Source: DASXZH01 sp036502005
GTDB taxonomy: Bacteria; Armatimonadota; Fimbriimonadia; Fimbriimonadales; Fimbriimonadaceae
NCBI GenBank assembly: GCA_036502005.1
Contig: DASXZH010000013.1
Location: forward strand, 1-41,215
DNA: 41,215 nt
Direction of reading: 5' to 3'
Positions 24,131-30,669 of this stretch are shown in pieces. The first letter of the stretch is position 1. The number at the start of each line of letters is the position of its first letter. The notes under the pieces were generated by a model that worked only from the letters and a program-made list of their open reading frames with translations, ran no database searches and was not told the DNA's origin. The position numbers were made by a program, and so were the translations under genes.

Positions 24131-24616
24131 CTAGCTCAAATGCCAGTCTTGATCGCCGTAAATGGTTTGAATGTAATCGATTTGCGAGGCATGCTCATTC
24201 AGGTGAAAAGGTTGAAATGTGATGGCCAACCTAAGGGGTACCTCATGGTTTCCAAAGGGCGTTTTCATTCTGTCATCCAGTCTTTCTGGTGTTAGAGCAT
24301 CCAGCCAGTCGAGGTAGTTGGTTGAGTATTCCTCCAATAGGGCCAGAACCTCTTCCCTAGTCATGAACTCCGTTTCCCGCTCGCGGAAGGCTCGGTCCGC
24401 ATCGTTCGGATTATCCCAGGCGAACGCTATGCCCTGAAGAAGGTTGTTCAAGTCGTTCATGGCTAAAGCCGAATGGGCCACCTGCTGAATAACTGTTCGC
24501 GCCGTGGAAGACGGCGCCCAGTTGAGCCACTCATCGGGCGTGGTGGCCAGGCCTTTTTCCATCCGGGCTTTGGCTCTTAAGAAGTCCTTTTTTGCGAATT
24601 CGATTGTTTGATCCAT
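24131..24616 (-). CDS. DinB-superfamily protein
   Basis: 161 aa four-helix protein. Metal ligands expected for DinB/YfiT folds are visible: His in VAHSALAMNDL (~48) and HxxxH in FHLNEHASQID (~138-142). Members act as metal-dependent thiol transferases or have unknown roles. It sits 22 nt upstream of the oxidoreductase start on the same strand and could be co-transcribed with it. Confidence 0.75.
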   Translation of the reverse strand: MDQTIEFAKKDFLRAKARMEKGLATTPDEWLNWAPSSTARTVIQQVAHSALAMNDLNNLLQGIAFAWDNPNDADRAFRERETEFMTREEVLALLEEYSTNYLDWLDALTPERLDDRMKTPFGNHEVPLRLAITFQPFHLNEHASQIDYIQTIYGDQDWHLS

Positions 24617-24654
24617 GGGAGATGTCTCGTGTCTTGAGAGGCAATAGCGACCTT

Positions 24655-24697
24655 TGTCATTCCGAACTCCCTGTGAGGAATCTCGGTGGGCAAGATG
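24655..24697. repeat. GTCATTCCGAACTCC...GAGGAATCTCGG motif
   Basis: A single copy of a motif class seen dispersed in many bacterial genomes. Its TTCCGA and TCGG ends are self-complementary in part. It directly precedes the larger palindromic element at 24698-24844. Confidence 0.35.
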
Positions 24698-24844
24698 AAT
24701 TTGTCATCGCGAGGAGGCCCTCCGTGGGCCGACGTGGCGATCTACTCGGCTGGCCACCGGATTTGCAGCCGGTGGCTTACCAGGTAGATTGCCGCGTCGC
24801 TAGCCCCGCCTAGGGCGCGCTGCCGCTCCTCGCAATGACAAATT
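24698..24844. repeat. Nested palindromic element with 19-bp terminal inverted repeats
   Basis: AATTTGTCATCGCGAGGAG (24698-24716) is repeated in inverse at 24826-24844 with one mismatch. Inside, GACGTGGCGATCT pairs with AGATTGCCGCGTC, and GCCACCGG...CCGGTGGC forms a central hairpin (24752-24777). It belongs to the GTCATTGCGAGG-type palindromes found in many phyla. There is no coding frame, so it is a non-autonomous element. Confidence 0.75.
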
Positions 24845-24920
24845 TACCAATTAGGCTGGCAAAATACATAAGAGGCACTAGCATAATTTTGATCTCGTCT
24901 ATGAAACAAAAGCTCTGTTT

Positions 24921-24976
24921 GCCCTCTCCCGGTTCGTTCGCGGACTCGCTTACCGACCTCTCCTCAAGGAGAAATG
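24921..24976 (-). repeat. CTCTCC-type palindromic repeat, family B copy 2
   Basis: Minus-orientation copy: CCTCTCCCGGTTCGTTCGCG on the plus strand, then CTCGCTTACCGACCTCTCC and a short hairpin. With copy 3, 86 nt to the right in the opposite orientation, it forms a large inverted pair. Confidence 0.7.
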
Positions 24977-25062
24977 ACTAGTCTTATAGCCTCCCCAAGG
25001 GCTTCACTAAGCACCAAAAAGATTGGGTTTCTGTTACAAGCTTCGAACGCCACCCAATAACT

Positions 25063-25117
25063 CATCTCTCCTTAAGGAGAGGTCGCTGAGGAACGAAGCG
25101 GGAGAGGGCTCACGGTG
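25063..25117 (+). repeat. CTCTCC-type palindromic repeat, family B copy 3
   Basis: Hairpin CTCTCCTTAAGGAGAG followed by GTCGCTGAGGAACGAAGCG and GGAGAGG. It is the uninterrupted counterpart of copy 1. The whole 24617-25165 gap is repeat DNA with no gene. Confidence 0.7.
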
Positions 25118-25165
25118 CCCGCTTTGTATGGTTAACATTACGGAAGAGGCTCATAACACCCGACA

Positions 25166-25635
25166 TTATTTCTCGGCGTACGCCACCATCCGGTCCACCG
25201 TCTCGTTCCAACCTTGCTCCATGCCGTTCAGCATCTGCTCGGCATAAGAAACGAGGCCGACCACCTTGGTCTCAACCGTTACCAGCGTCTTCCCGTCTTG
25301 CTCTTCAAACGTTACGGCTGTAAAGCCTTCCAGTAGGTGGCTGCCATCTGCGGCGGCTTTCGCGGTGCAGCTATATCGAAGTCGGTTTGGTTCATCGACA
25401 ACTTCGTAGATTCCGCCCATGGGAAACTCGGTACCATCCGGGCCGCGCATAACGATCCAAAGCTTTCCACCTACTCGAAGGTCGCATTCGCACGCGGGCA
25501 CGGTAAATCCGTTTGGCCCCACCACTTTTTCAAGTGCTCTGCCTGCGTCCAAGCGGCCCAAACCAATTCGCGGGGCGCTGCTACTGTTCTGGTCAAGGTG
25601 AGTTCTCTTTCTGGTCTTTTCGTTTCTGTGTTCAT
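25166..25635 (-). CDS. SRPBCC/AHSA1-domain protein, apparent 1-nt frameshift
   Basis: The first frame from ATG 25635 reads MNTETKRPERELTLTRTVAA and then ELVWAAWTQAEHLKKWWG; the second continues GPNGFTVPACECDLRVGGKL to the stop at 25166. Both halves are the expected AHSA1 (activator of Hsp90 ATPase-like) sequence. They meet at the GGCCCC run at 25515-25520, where adding one base restores WWGPNGF. Corrected length is ~156 aa. ATG 25635 overlaps the arsR stop as ATGA, the usual arrangement for ArsR plus SRPBCC pairs. The bound ligand is unknown. Confidence 0.8.
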
Positions 25636-25961
25636 CGTTTTTCCTTCAATTCCTGTAAGTAGGCATCCAACCGGTCGAAGCTTTCTTCCCAATATTTGCG
25701 ATAGTGATCTACCCATTCCGACGCCTCTTTTAACGGTGCCGCTTCAAGGCGGCACGGCCGCCACTGGGCTTCCTTGCCCCGGCTGATCAGCCCCGCACCC
25801 TCCAGCACCTTAAGGTGCTTGGTGATGGCGGGCATGGTCATTTGGAATGGCTTCGCCAGTTCCGTGACCGAGCTTTCGCCGGATGCCAGCCGCGCCAAGA
25901 TGGCGCGCCTTGTGGGGTCGGCTAGGGCTGCGAACGTTCTATCGAGCTGTTGGGCTTGCAT
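25632..25961 (-). CDS. ArsR-family transcriptional repressor
   Basis: 109 aa. Winged helix: DRTFAALADPTRRAILARLA, SVTELAKPFQMTMPAITKHL (recognition helix) and VLEGAGLISRGKEAQWRPC. There is no metal-binding Cys pair typical of ArsR/SmtB metal sensors; it fits the SdpR-like subgroup linked to SRPBCC partners. ATG 25961 follows GGTGA by 6 nt; GTG 25970 is an alternative. It overlaps the SRPBCC gene (ATGA) and probably represses both from the palindromes just upstream. Confidence 0.88.
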   Translation of the reverse strand: MQAQQLDRTFAALADPTRRAILARLASGESSVTELAKPFQMTMPAITKHLKVLEGAGLISRGKEAQWRPCRLEAAPLKEASEWVDHYRKYWEESFDRLDAYLQELKEKR

Positions 25962-25975
25962 GTATTTCACCGATT

Positions 25976-26003
25976 GGTTATTTAACCTATTGGTATATTA
26001 CCA
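25976..26003. promoter_or_regulatory. Candidate ArsR operator: two adjacent palindromes
   Basis: GGTTATTTAACC (25976-25987) and TGGTATATTACCA (25991-26003) lie 15-42 nt before the arsR start, a normal place for autorepression. The first resembles AACC/GGTT palindromes reported for ArsR-SRPBCC systems. A TAGGTT that could be the -10 lies within the region. Confidence 0.55.
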
Positions 26004-26172
26004 TAGCTTTCAGCCGTTGGGGTCGAAAGTTTGACCATTGATCGGATTCGGAACTTCACACAGAGGCACAGAGATCGCAGAACGGTTGAGAATGGTTTAT
26101 GGGCACTAAATGGCAGGACTCCCTTCCCCTTTAAGAAAACCCATGGATATAAATCCCGTGACCGTTTACCCG

Positions 26173-26877
26173 CTATCCATAAGTTGGATTCTGCGGCCAA
26201 CCTTCCGGCGAATCTTCCCAATCCTCTTGACGGCCGTAAGGCGTCACGTCCAAAAGCGCATAGCTATCGGTAAGATTTTCAACGCCCCGCGCGAAGGTTG
26301 AGTAAACGTGATAGGCCTTTCCATCGAGCAGAAAGAACACGCTAAGGCCATGCTCCTCAGTTCCCTTCTTCTCCCCATTGGAATGGTCGATATACAGAAA
26401 CTCAGAGCCCGCGTGGCTGCGGTCGTGGGTCGCGTTAAAGTCGTAGTTGAAATCGCTTCCGAAAGACGAATACCAAGGCATATCCCAGCCCATCTTCGCA
26501 GCATATTTTTGCAGTTTCGGAAGCGGCGCGCGAGAAATCAAAATGAACCGGGTGCTGCGCTCCTTTAACTCCGTGTCCTTTCCTTGCGCATTTACAAAGC
26601 TGGTGCAACCTGGGCAGCCATCCTCCCATTCCGGATCGAACATGAAATGATAGACAATGAGTTGCGGCAGGCCCTGAAACAGATCCACCAGGCTAACTTT
26701 GCCCTCTGGCCCCTCAAAGGAATAATCCTTATCGATCGGAACCATGGGGAGCCGGCGGCGCTCGGCGCTTACCTTGTCCTTTTGGCGCGTAAGTTCCTTT
26801 TCATGCTCTAAGATTTGCAGACGCACCTTGCGCCACTCTTCTCGGCTTGCAATGGGTGGATGTGGGATTTGACTCAT
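26173..26877 (-). CDS. DUF899 thioredoxin-like protein
   Basis: 234 aa. N-terminal helix with EEWRKVRLQILEHEKELTRQ and RRRLPMV, then a thioredoxin-like core: YSFEGPEGKVSLVDLFQG, MFDPEWEDGCPGCTSFV (CPGC pair) and FSSFGSDFNYDF-type sequence, as in the DUF899 family. Soluble; probably a thiol oxidoreductase, with the biological substrate unknown. It lies 205 nt upstream of the ArsR operator on the same strand but is separated by an intergenic stretch with nothing recognisable. Confidence 0.85.
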   Translation of the reverse strand: MSQIPHPPIASREEWRKVRLQILEHEKELTRQKDKVSAERRRLPMVPIDKDYSFEGPEGKVSLVDLFQGLPQLIVYHFMFDPEWEDGCPGCTSFVNAQGKDTELKERSTRFILISRAPLPKLQKYAAKMGWDMPWYSSFGSDFNYDFNATHDRSHAGSEFLYIDHSNGEKKGTEEHGLSVFFLLDGKAYHVYSTFARGVENLTDSYALLDVTPYGRQEDWEDSPEGWPQNPTYG

Positions 26878-26963
26878 AGATTTGAATACTCCGAGGCAGC
26901 GTAACGGACTGCCATCGATAAGTCGATCTTAAGGAGTTCTTGTCAACATGCTTTTTAAGAACG

Positions 26964-27458
26964 TTAGGGTTTTTTGACGGTCAGCTTGGTCAGCATTCTT
27001 ATGCATCGCGCCTGCTTCTTATCCCCTTCAACTACAATCCTTAAGGGGCCGACGCCCGCTCCCAACGCCTTATCATTTGCGGACCAGGCGATAATGATCG
27101 TTCTTCCGCTGATCGAAGGCTCCGTTTCGCCCATTCCGTAGACCACCTCGTAGTCATCTTGAGCGTGGGCAAGCACGTATTCCGCCAACTCCTTGCCGCG
27201 CATGTGCTCCGCCATCTGGAATCCGGCCGCGGCGAGGACCTCATTTATGGGGACGCCTTCATAGCTAGCGGTGGTGCCATCGTGCTCTTTCAAATCCAGC
27301 TTTACATGGGTCATCTTTTGGAGATCTTCCATGGTGAGGTGTAGCGCTTTGGGCACCTCGCCGGTGACGTCCAAAATGGTTGCTTGGCGCTTCGCTCCGG
27401 AGGCGAGAGAAACGGCAGCGACGAGTATCAGAACTGGGATAAGAAGTCGTTTGATCAC
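26964..27458 (-). CDS. Exported molybdopterin-binding-domain protein (SUOX-like fold)
   Basis: 164 aa from GTG 27458. Signal peptide KRLLIPVLILVAAVSLASGA, then ILDVTGEVPKALHLTMEDLQ, YEGVPINEVLAAAG, YVLAHAQDDYEVVYGMGE and GVGPLRIVVEGDKKQARCIR, the layout of the oxidoreductase molybdopterin-binding domain. The cofactor-ligating Cys seen in true sulfite oxidases is absent from the expected site, so it may not bind molybdenum. The frame is open back to 27614, but that part translates repeat DNA. Confidence 0.7.
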   Translation of the reverse strand: MIKRLLIPVLILVAAVSLASGAKRQATILDVTGEVPKALHLTMEDLQKMTHVKLDLKEHDGTTASYEGVPINEVLAAAGFQMAEHMRGKELAEYVLAHAQDDYEVVYGMGETEPSISGRTIIIAWSANDKALGAGVGPLRIVVEGDKKQARCIRMLTKLTVKKP

Positions 27459-27558
27459 ACCAACAGTTTTACCGAAAAGAGCTAACTGCGTGCGATAAAC
27501 CGTGGGGTCACGTACAACGGCCTTGGAAACAGGCGGTTCCGGGTTCGCCAAAAACCCC

Positions 27559-27600
27559 CATCCCAACCCTTCCCCCTCCGCCGGAGCGCAAGGGGAAGGG
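27559..27600. repeat. Perfect 9-bp stem hairpin (CCCTTCCCC / GGGGAAGGG)
   Basis: CCCTTCCCC at 27568-27576 pairs with GGGGAAGGG at 27592-27600 over a 15-nt loop. It lies between divergent genes, so it is not a terminator for either; it resembles a single copy of another palindromic repeat class. Confidence 0.5.
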
Positions 27601-27639
27601 CTTGCACCCGCCACCCGCCACTCGTCACCCTCAAGTCGG

Positions 27640-27645
27640 TATCCT
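27640..27645 (+). promoter_or_regulatory. Candidate -10 box (TATCCT) for a leaderless GH15 transcript
   Basis: TATCCT ends 7 nt before GTG 27653, the start supported by the conserved PRPLVFSNG N-terminus. No ribosome-binding site is present. The same hexamer and spacing precede the methyltransferase at 30499. Confidence 0.5.
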
Positions 27646-27652
27646 AACCCCA

Positions 27653-29596
27653 GTGCCCAGGCCCCTCGTTTTCAGCAACGGTTCCTTCTTAATCGGCCTC
27701 GACTCACGCCACACGATCCGCGATCTTTTCTACCCCCAAGTAGGCCGATGGAACCACCTGAGCGGCCACATGATTCGATTTGGCGTTTACGTAAACGGCC
27801 GATTCTCCTGGGTCCATGAGGACGGCTGGACTCACAACCAGAAGTACAAACCGGCAAGCCTGGTCGGCAAATCAACCATCCGAAACGAATCGCTTCAAAT
27901 TGAGATAGAGCTCGAGGAATCGGTTTCCCACCAGAGCAACTCATTCGTGCGCAGGATGCTTGTTAGGAGCCTAAGCAATGACGAAGCCGACGTAAGACTT
28001 TTCTTCAGCCACGATCTGCGGATCATGGAAAGTGATATCGGCGACACCGCTTTCTACCATCCGGAGCTGCATGGAGTTGTGCACTACAAAGGCCCGTGCT
28101 ACTTCCTTTTCGGCGGTCAGACCGACAAGATCGGCATCCAGCAATATGCCACCGGCCTAAAGGGATTCCAGCATTTTGAAGGCACCTGGCGGGACGCGGA
28201 GGATGGCCAACTGAGCAATAATCCCATCGCCCAGGGCTCCGTCGATTCCACCATCGGTTTCAATCTCAAGATCTCTCCCAAATCCGAAAAGGATTGCACT
28301 TATTGGATTGTTGCCGCCGAAGACCTAGACTCCTTAGAACACCACTTTAGAGATTTTCGAAGCCACAAACTGCACGAATCGCACAGGTCAACCGAGATCC
28401 ACTGGACTACTTGGCTGAAGGAAACTGCCGCAAAAGTGCAAACTTTACCGCCCAGACTTGTAAATATGTGCGAGCAAAGCCTGCTGCTAGTGAGAACGCA
28501 TATCGATAACGGCGGGGCCATTATCGCCGCCACCGATTCCGATATCATGGAGACCAACCGGGCCAACTACTGCTACATGTGGCCTCGCGATGGGGCTTTG
28601 ATATCCGGCGTTTTGGACAAAGCCGGCCAGCACCACCTACCTCGTGCCTTCTTTGAGTTCTGTGCCCGGATCTTGCCTAAAGACCAATCCATTCTTCGCC
28701 AGAAATACACCGCAGACGGCAAGTTGGGCGCGACTTGGCACCCCTACATCGTGGATGGCAAGCCAAGCACGCCGTTCCAAGAAGATGAAACGGCGGTCAT
28801 GGTTTCCGCCATTTGGGACCATCACCTTGCCTTTAACGATTTGGAAGCCCTAAAGCAGCACTATGCCAAGTTTGTAAAGCCGGCGGCCGATTTTATGGTT
28901 GCCCACCGTGACGTGGACACCGGCCTTCCAAAGCCCAGCTACGACATTTGGGAAGAACGACTCGGCATTCACACCTACACGGTCGCCACCGTTATTGCGG
29001 GCTTGGACGCCGCTTCGATAATCGCCAAAGAAATTGGCGAAAATGGCGAGGAGTGGTCTAAAGCGGCTGGCCAAATGCGGACCGGGCTTCAGCGTATGGT
29101 GGATCCTCTCACCGGCGTTTTCGTGCGACGGCTGATTTCTGAGGGCCGAAAGCTGAGGCCGGATTGGACGGTAGATTCGTCCACGCTAAGTGTCGGGCTC
29201 TTAGGAGTTTTGGCCGCAGATGACCCCCGCGTTAAGGCAACGGCTGCCAAGGTTGAAGAAAAGCTTTGGGTGCACGGGCTTGGCGGCGTTGCCCGCTATG
29301 AGGGCGACTATTATTTCCGCCGCCACGACAACCTGCCCGGCAACCCGTGGATAATTTGCACCTGCTGGCTCGCCCAGCAGAAGATCATGGCGGCTGGGAG
29401 TGTGGCCGATTTGGCGCGGCCCTTGGAATTGATTGAATGGTGTTGCGAAAGGGCTTCTTCGACCTATGTTTTGCCGGAGCAGGTAGATGCGGTAACCGGC
29501 GAACCGCTGAGCGTAAGTCCGCTGACTTGGTCTCACGCGGAGTTTGTGAAGACGTGTTTTGATTATTCGGAGAAGCTCAAGGAATTGGGCGGGTAG
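27653..29596 (+). CDS. Glycoside hydrolase family 15 enzyme (glucoamylase/trehalase-like)
   Basis: 647 aa, cytoplasmic. N-terminal beta-sandwich (MPRPLVFSNGSFLIGLD, IRDLFYPQVGRWNHLSGH) to ~250, then an (alpha/alpha)6 barrel with NYCYMWPRDGALISGVL, the general acid in YDIWEERLGIHTY (Glu434 or Glu435) and the general base Glu609 in VLPEQVDAVTGE. Bacterial GH15 enzymes of this length hydrolyse alpha-glucans or trehalose; the sequence alone does not decide. GTG 27653 was chosen because homologous N-termini begin with this PRPLVxSNG motif; the upstream frame is repeat DNA. Confidence 0.9.
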   Translation: MPRPLVFSNGSFLIGLDSRHTIRDLFYPQVGRWNHLSGHMIRFGVYVNGRFSWVHEDGWTHNQKYKPASLVGKSTIRNESLQIEIELEESVSHQSNSFVRRMLVRSLSNDEADVRLFFSHDLRIMESDIGDTAFYHPELHGVVHYKGPCYFLFGGQTDKIGIQQYATGLKGFQHFEGTWRDAEDGQLSNNPIAQGSVDSTIGFNLKISPKSEKDCTYWIVAAEDLDSLEHHFRDFRSHKLHESHRSTEIHWTTWLKETAAKVQTLPPRLVNMCEQSLLLVRTHIDNGGAIIAATDSDIMETNRANYCYMWPRDGALISGVLDKAGQHHLPRAFFEFCARILPKDQSILRQKYTADGKLGATWHPYIVDGKPSTPFQEDETAVMVSAIWDHHLAFNDLEALKQHYAKFVKPAADFMVAHRDVDTGLPKPSYDIWEERLGIHTYTVATVIAGLDAASIIAKEIGENGEEWSKAAGQMRTGLQRMVDPLTGVFVRRLISEGRKLRPDWTVDSSTLSVGLLGVLAADDPRVKATAAKVEEKLWVHGLGGVARYEGDYYFRRHDNLPGNPWIICTCWLAQQKIMAAGSVADLARPLELIEWCCERASSTYVLPEQVDAVTGEPLSVSPLTWSHAEFVKTCFDYSEKLKELGG

Positions 29597-29650
29597 TTAA
29601 GAGCTTTGCGGGAACGGATTCGGCTCGTATCATTACAGTCCGGTCGGTTC

Positions 29651-29704
29651 GCGCCTCTCCCGGTTCGTTCCTCACCGACCTCTCCAACCGGGAGAGGCGC
29701 GAAC
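29651..29704 (-). repeat. CTCTCC-type palindromic repeat, family B copy 4
   Basis: CGCGCCTCTCCCGGTTCGTT followed by CCTCACCGACCTCTCCAACC and GGGAGAGGCGCG. The ends also pair with each other (GCGCCTCTCCCGGTT with AACCGGGAGAGGCGC). Located in the 200-nt gap between the convergent GH15 and methyltransferase genes, where it could act as a bidirectional terminator-like hairpin. Confidence 0.7.
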
Positions 29705-29797
29705 CGCTAAACTTGGCGATCAGGTCAAACAAGTAGAAAACTTGCAATTCAGCAATGAGTTCTCAGACTTCGAGGCCCAATGCGAACAACTAACCAA

Positions 29798-30499
29798 TCA
29801 CAAAGATTTCTTCCCGATAAAAAGCCCTCGGCTCCAGAGGCCCTTTTCGTCAAACTCAACCTCAAATCCTGCCCGCGTCATCGCTTCCCGATACTCGACC
29901 TCCGTAAACAACCCCAGTTCAGACTTGGTCTCCCAATACTCGATCTCGCCGGAACAGCCCAACATAAAGTGCATGTCCATAACTGAAATGTCGCCAACCT
30001 TCGAATTCGTGATCATCCGGGCAACTTTATAGTCAGGCAAGTCAACGGTATCCAGCGACATAAAGCCGTCTCGAAAATTCTCCGGAAAGAGCCAAGGCTC
30101 AACAATACAAACACCGCCAGGAGCGGTGTGCGTGTAAAAGTGAGCCAGCGTGGATTCCAACGCATCGAAGGTCTTCACGTATCCAATGGCGCTGAACAGG
30201 CAGATAACCACGTCAAACCACTGGCCCAACTCCTGAAAGCGCATGTCGCCTTCAATGAACTTGCATTCCGGATTGCGCTCGGCCGCCGCTTTTAATAAAA
30301 ATGGACTCAGATCAATGCCGGTGCACTCATAATCTTTCTTCAGATGCAGAATGTGTGCGCCAGTACCGCAAGCGATATCCAAAAGGGTGTTGCCAGGGCT
30401 CTGCTTTCTGGCATTGGCAAGCTCACGAACAATCGTGGCTTCCCTTTCGTAGTCCTTAAACGCGTAGATTGCATCGTAAAGCTTGGGTCGGCGGTACAT
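29798..30499 (-). CDS. Class I SAM-dependent methyltransferase
   Basis: 233 aa from ATG 30499 (MYRRPKLYDAIYAFKDY). SAM-binding motif I LLDIACGTGAHILHL, acidic motif II CTGIDLSP, then FIEGDMRFQELGQWFDVVICLFSAIGYV and GGVCIVEPW. The C-terminal part (SELGLFTEVEYREAMTRAGF) is the usual late methyltransferase region. The substrate is unknown. The frame extends upstream into TATCAC-type repeat DNA, which I exclude; the start is backed by TATCCT 7 nt upstream. Confidence 0.88.
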   Translation of the reverse strand: MYRRPKLYDAIYAFKDYEREATIVRELANARKQSPGNTLLDIACGTGAHILHLKKDYECTGIDLSPFLLKAAAERNPECKFIEGDMRFQELGQWFDVVICLFSAIGYVKTFDALESTLAHFYTHTAPGGVCIVEPWLFPENFRDGFMSLDTVDLPDYKVARMITNSKVGDISVMDMHFMLGCSGEIEYWETKSELGLFTEVEYREAMTRAGFEVEFDEKGLWSRGLFIGKKSL

Positions 30500-30506
30500 C
30501 GCGGGA

Positions 30507-30512
30507 AGGATA
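30507..30512 (-). promoter_or_regulatory. Candidate -10 box (TATCCT) for a leaderless methyltransferase transcript
   Basis: TATCCT on the minus strand ends 7 nt before ATG 30499. No Shine-Dalgarno lies between them. Confidence 0.5.
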
Positions 30513-30519
30513 CCATTGG

Positions 30520-30667
30520 AGGTGATAAGTGATGAGTGATATGTGATAGGAAATAGGAGACAGGGGATCGGGAGATAGAAGATAGGGAAAAAGGCACGAA
30601 ACTCCTCCCTACCACTTATCAACTTTCACCTTTCGCCTATCACTTATCACCTATCACTTATCACCTG
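30520..30667. repeat. Degenerate inverted repeat of GTGATAAGTGAT / ATCACTTATCAC units
   Basis: The left arm (GATAAGTGATGAGTGATATG, GATAGGAAATAGGAGACAGG) and right arm (GCCTATCACTTATCACC, CTATCACTTATCACC) are complementary arrays of 6-10-nt units across a ~40-nt centre. It fills the divergent gap between the methyltransferase and the kinase, so it holds both promoters. Confidence 0.65.
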
Positions 30668-30669
30668 TG

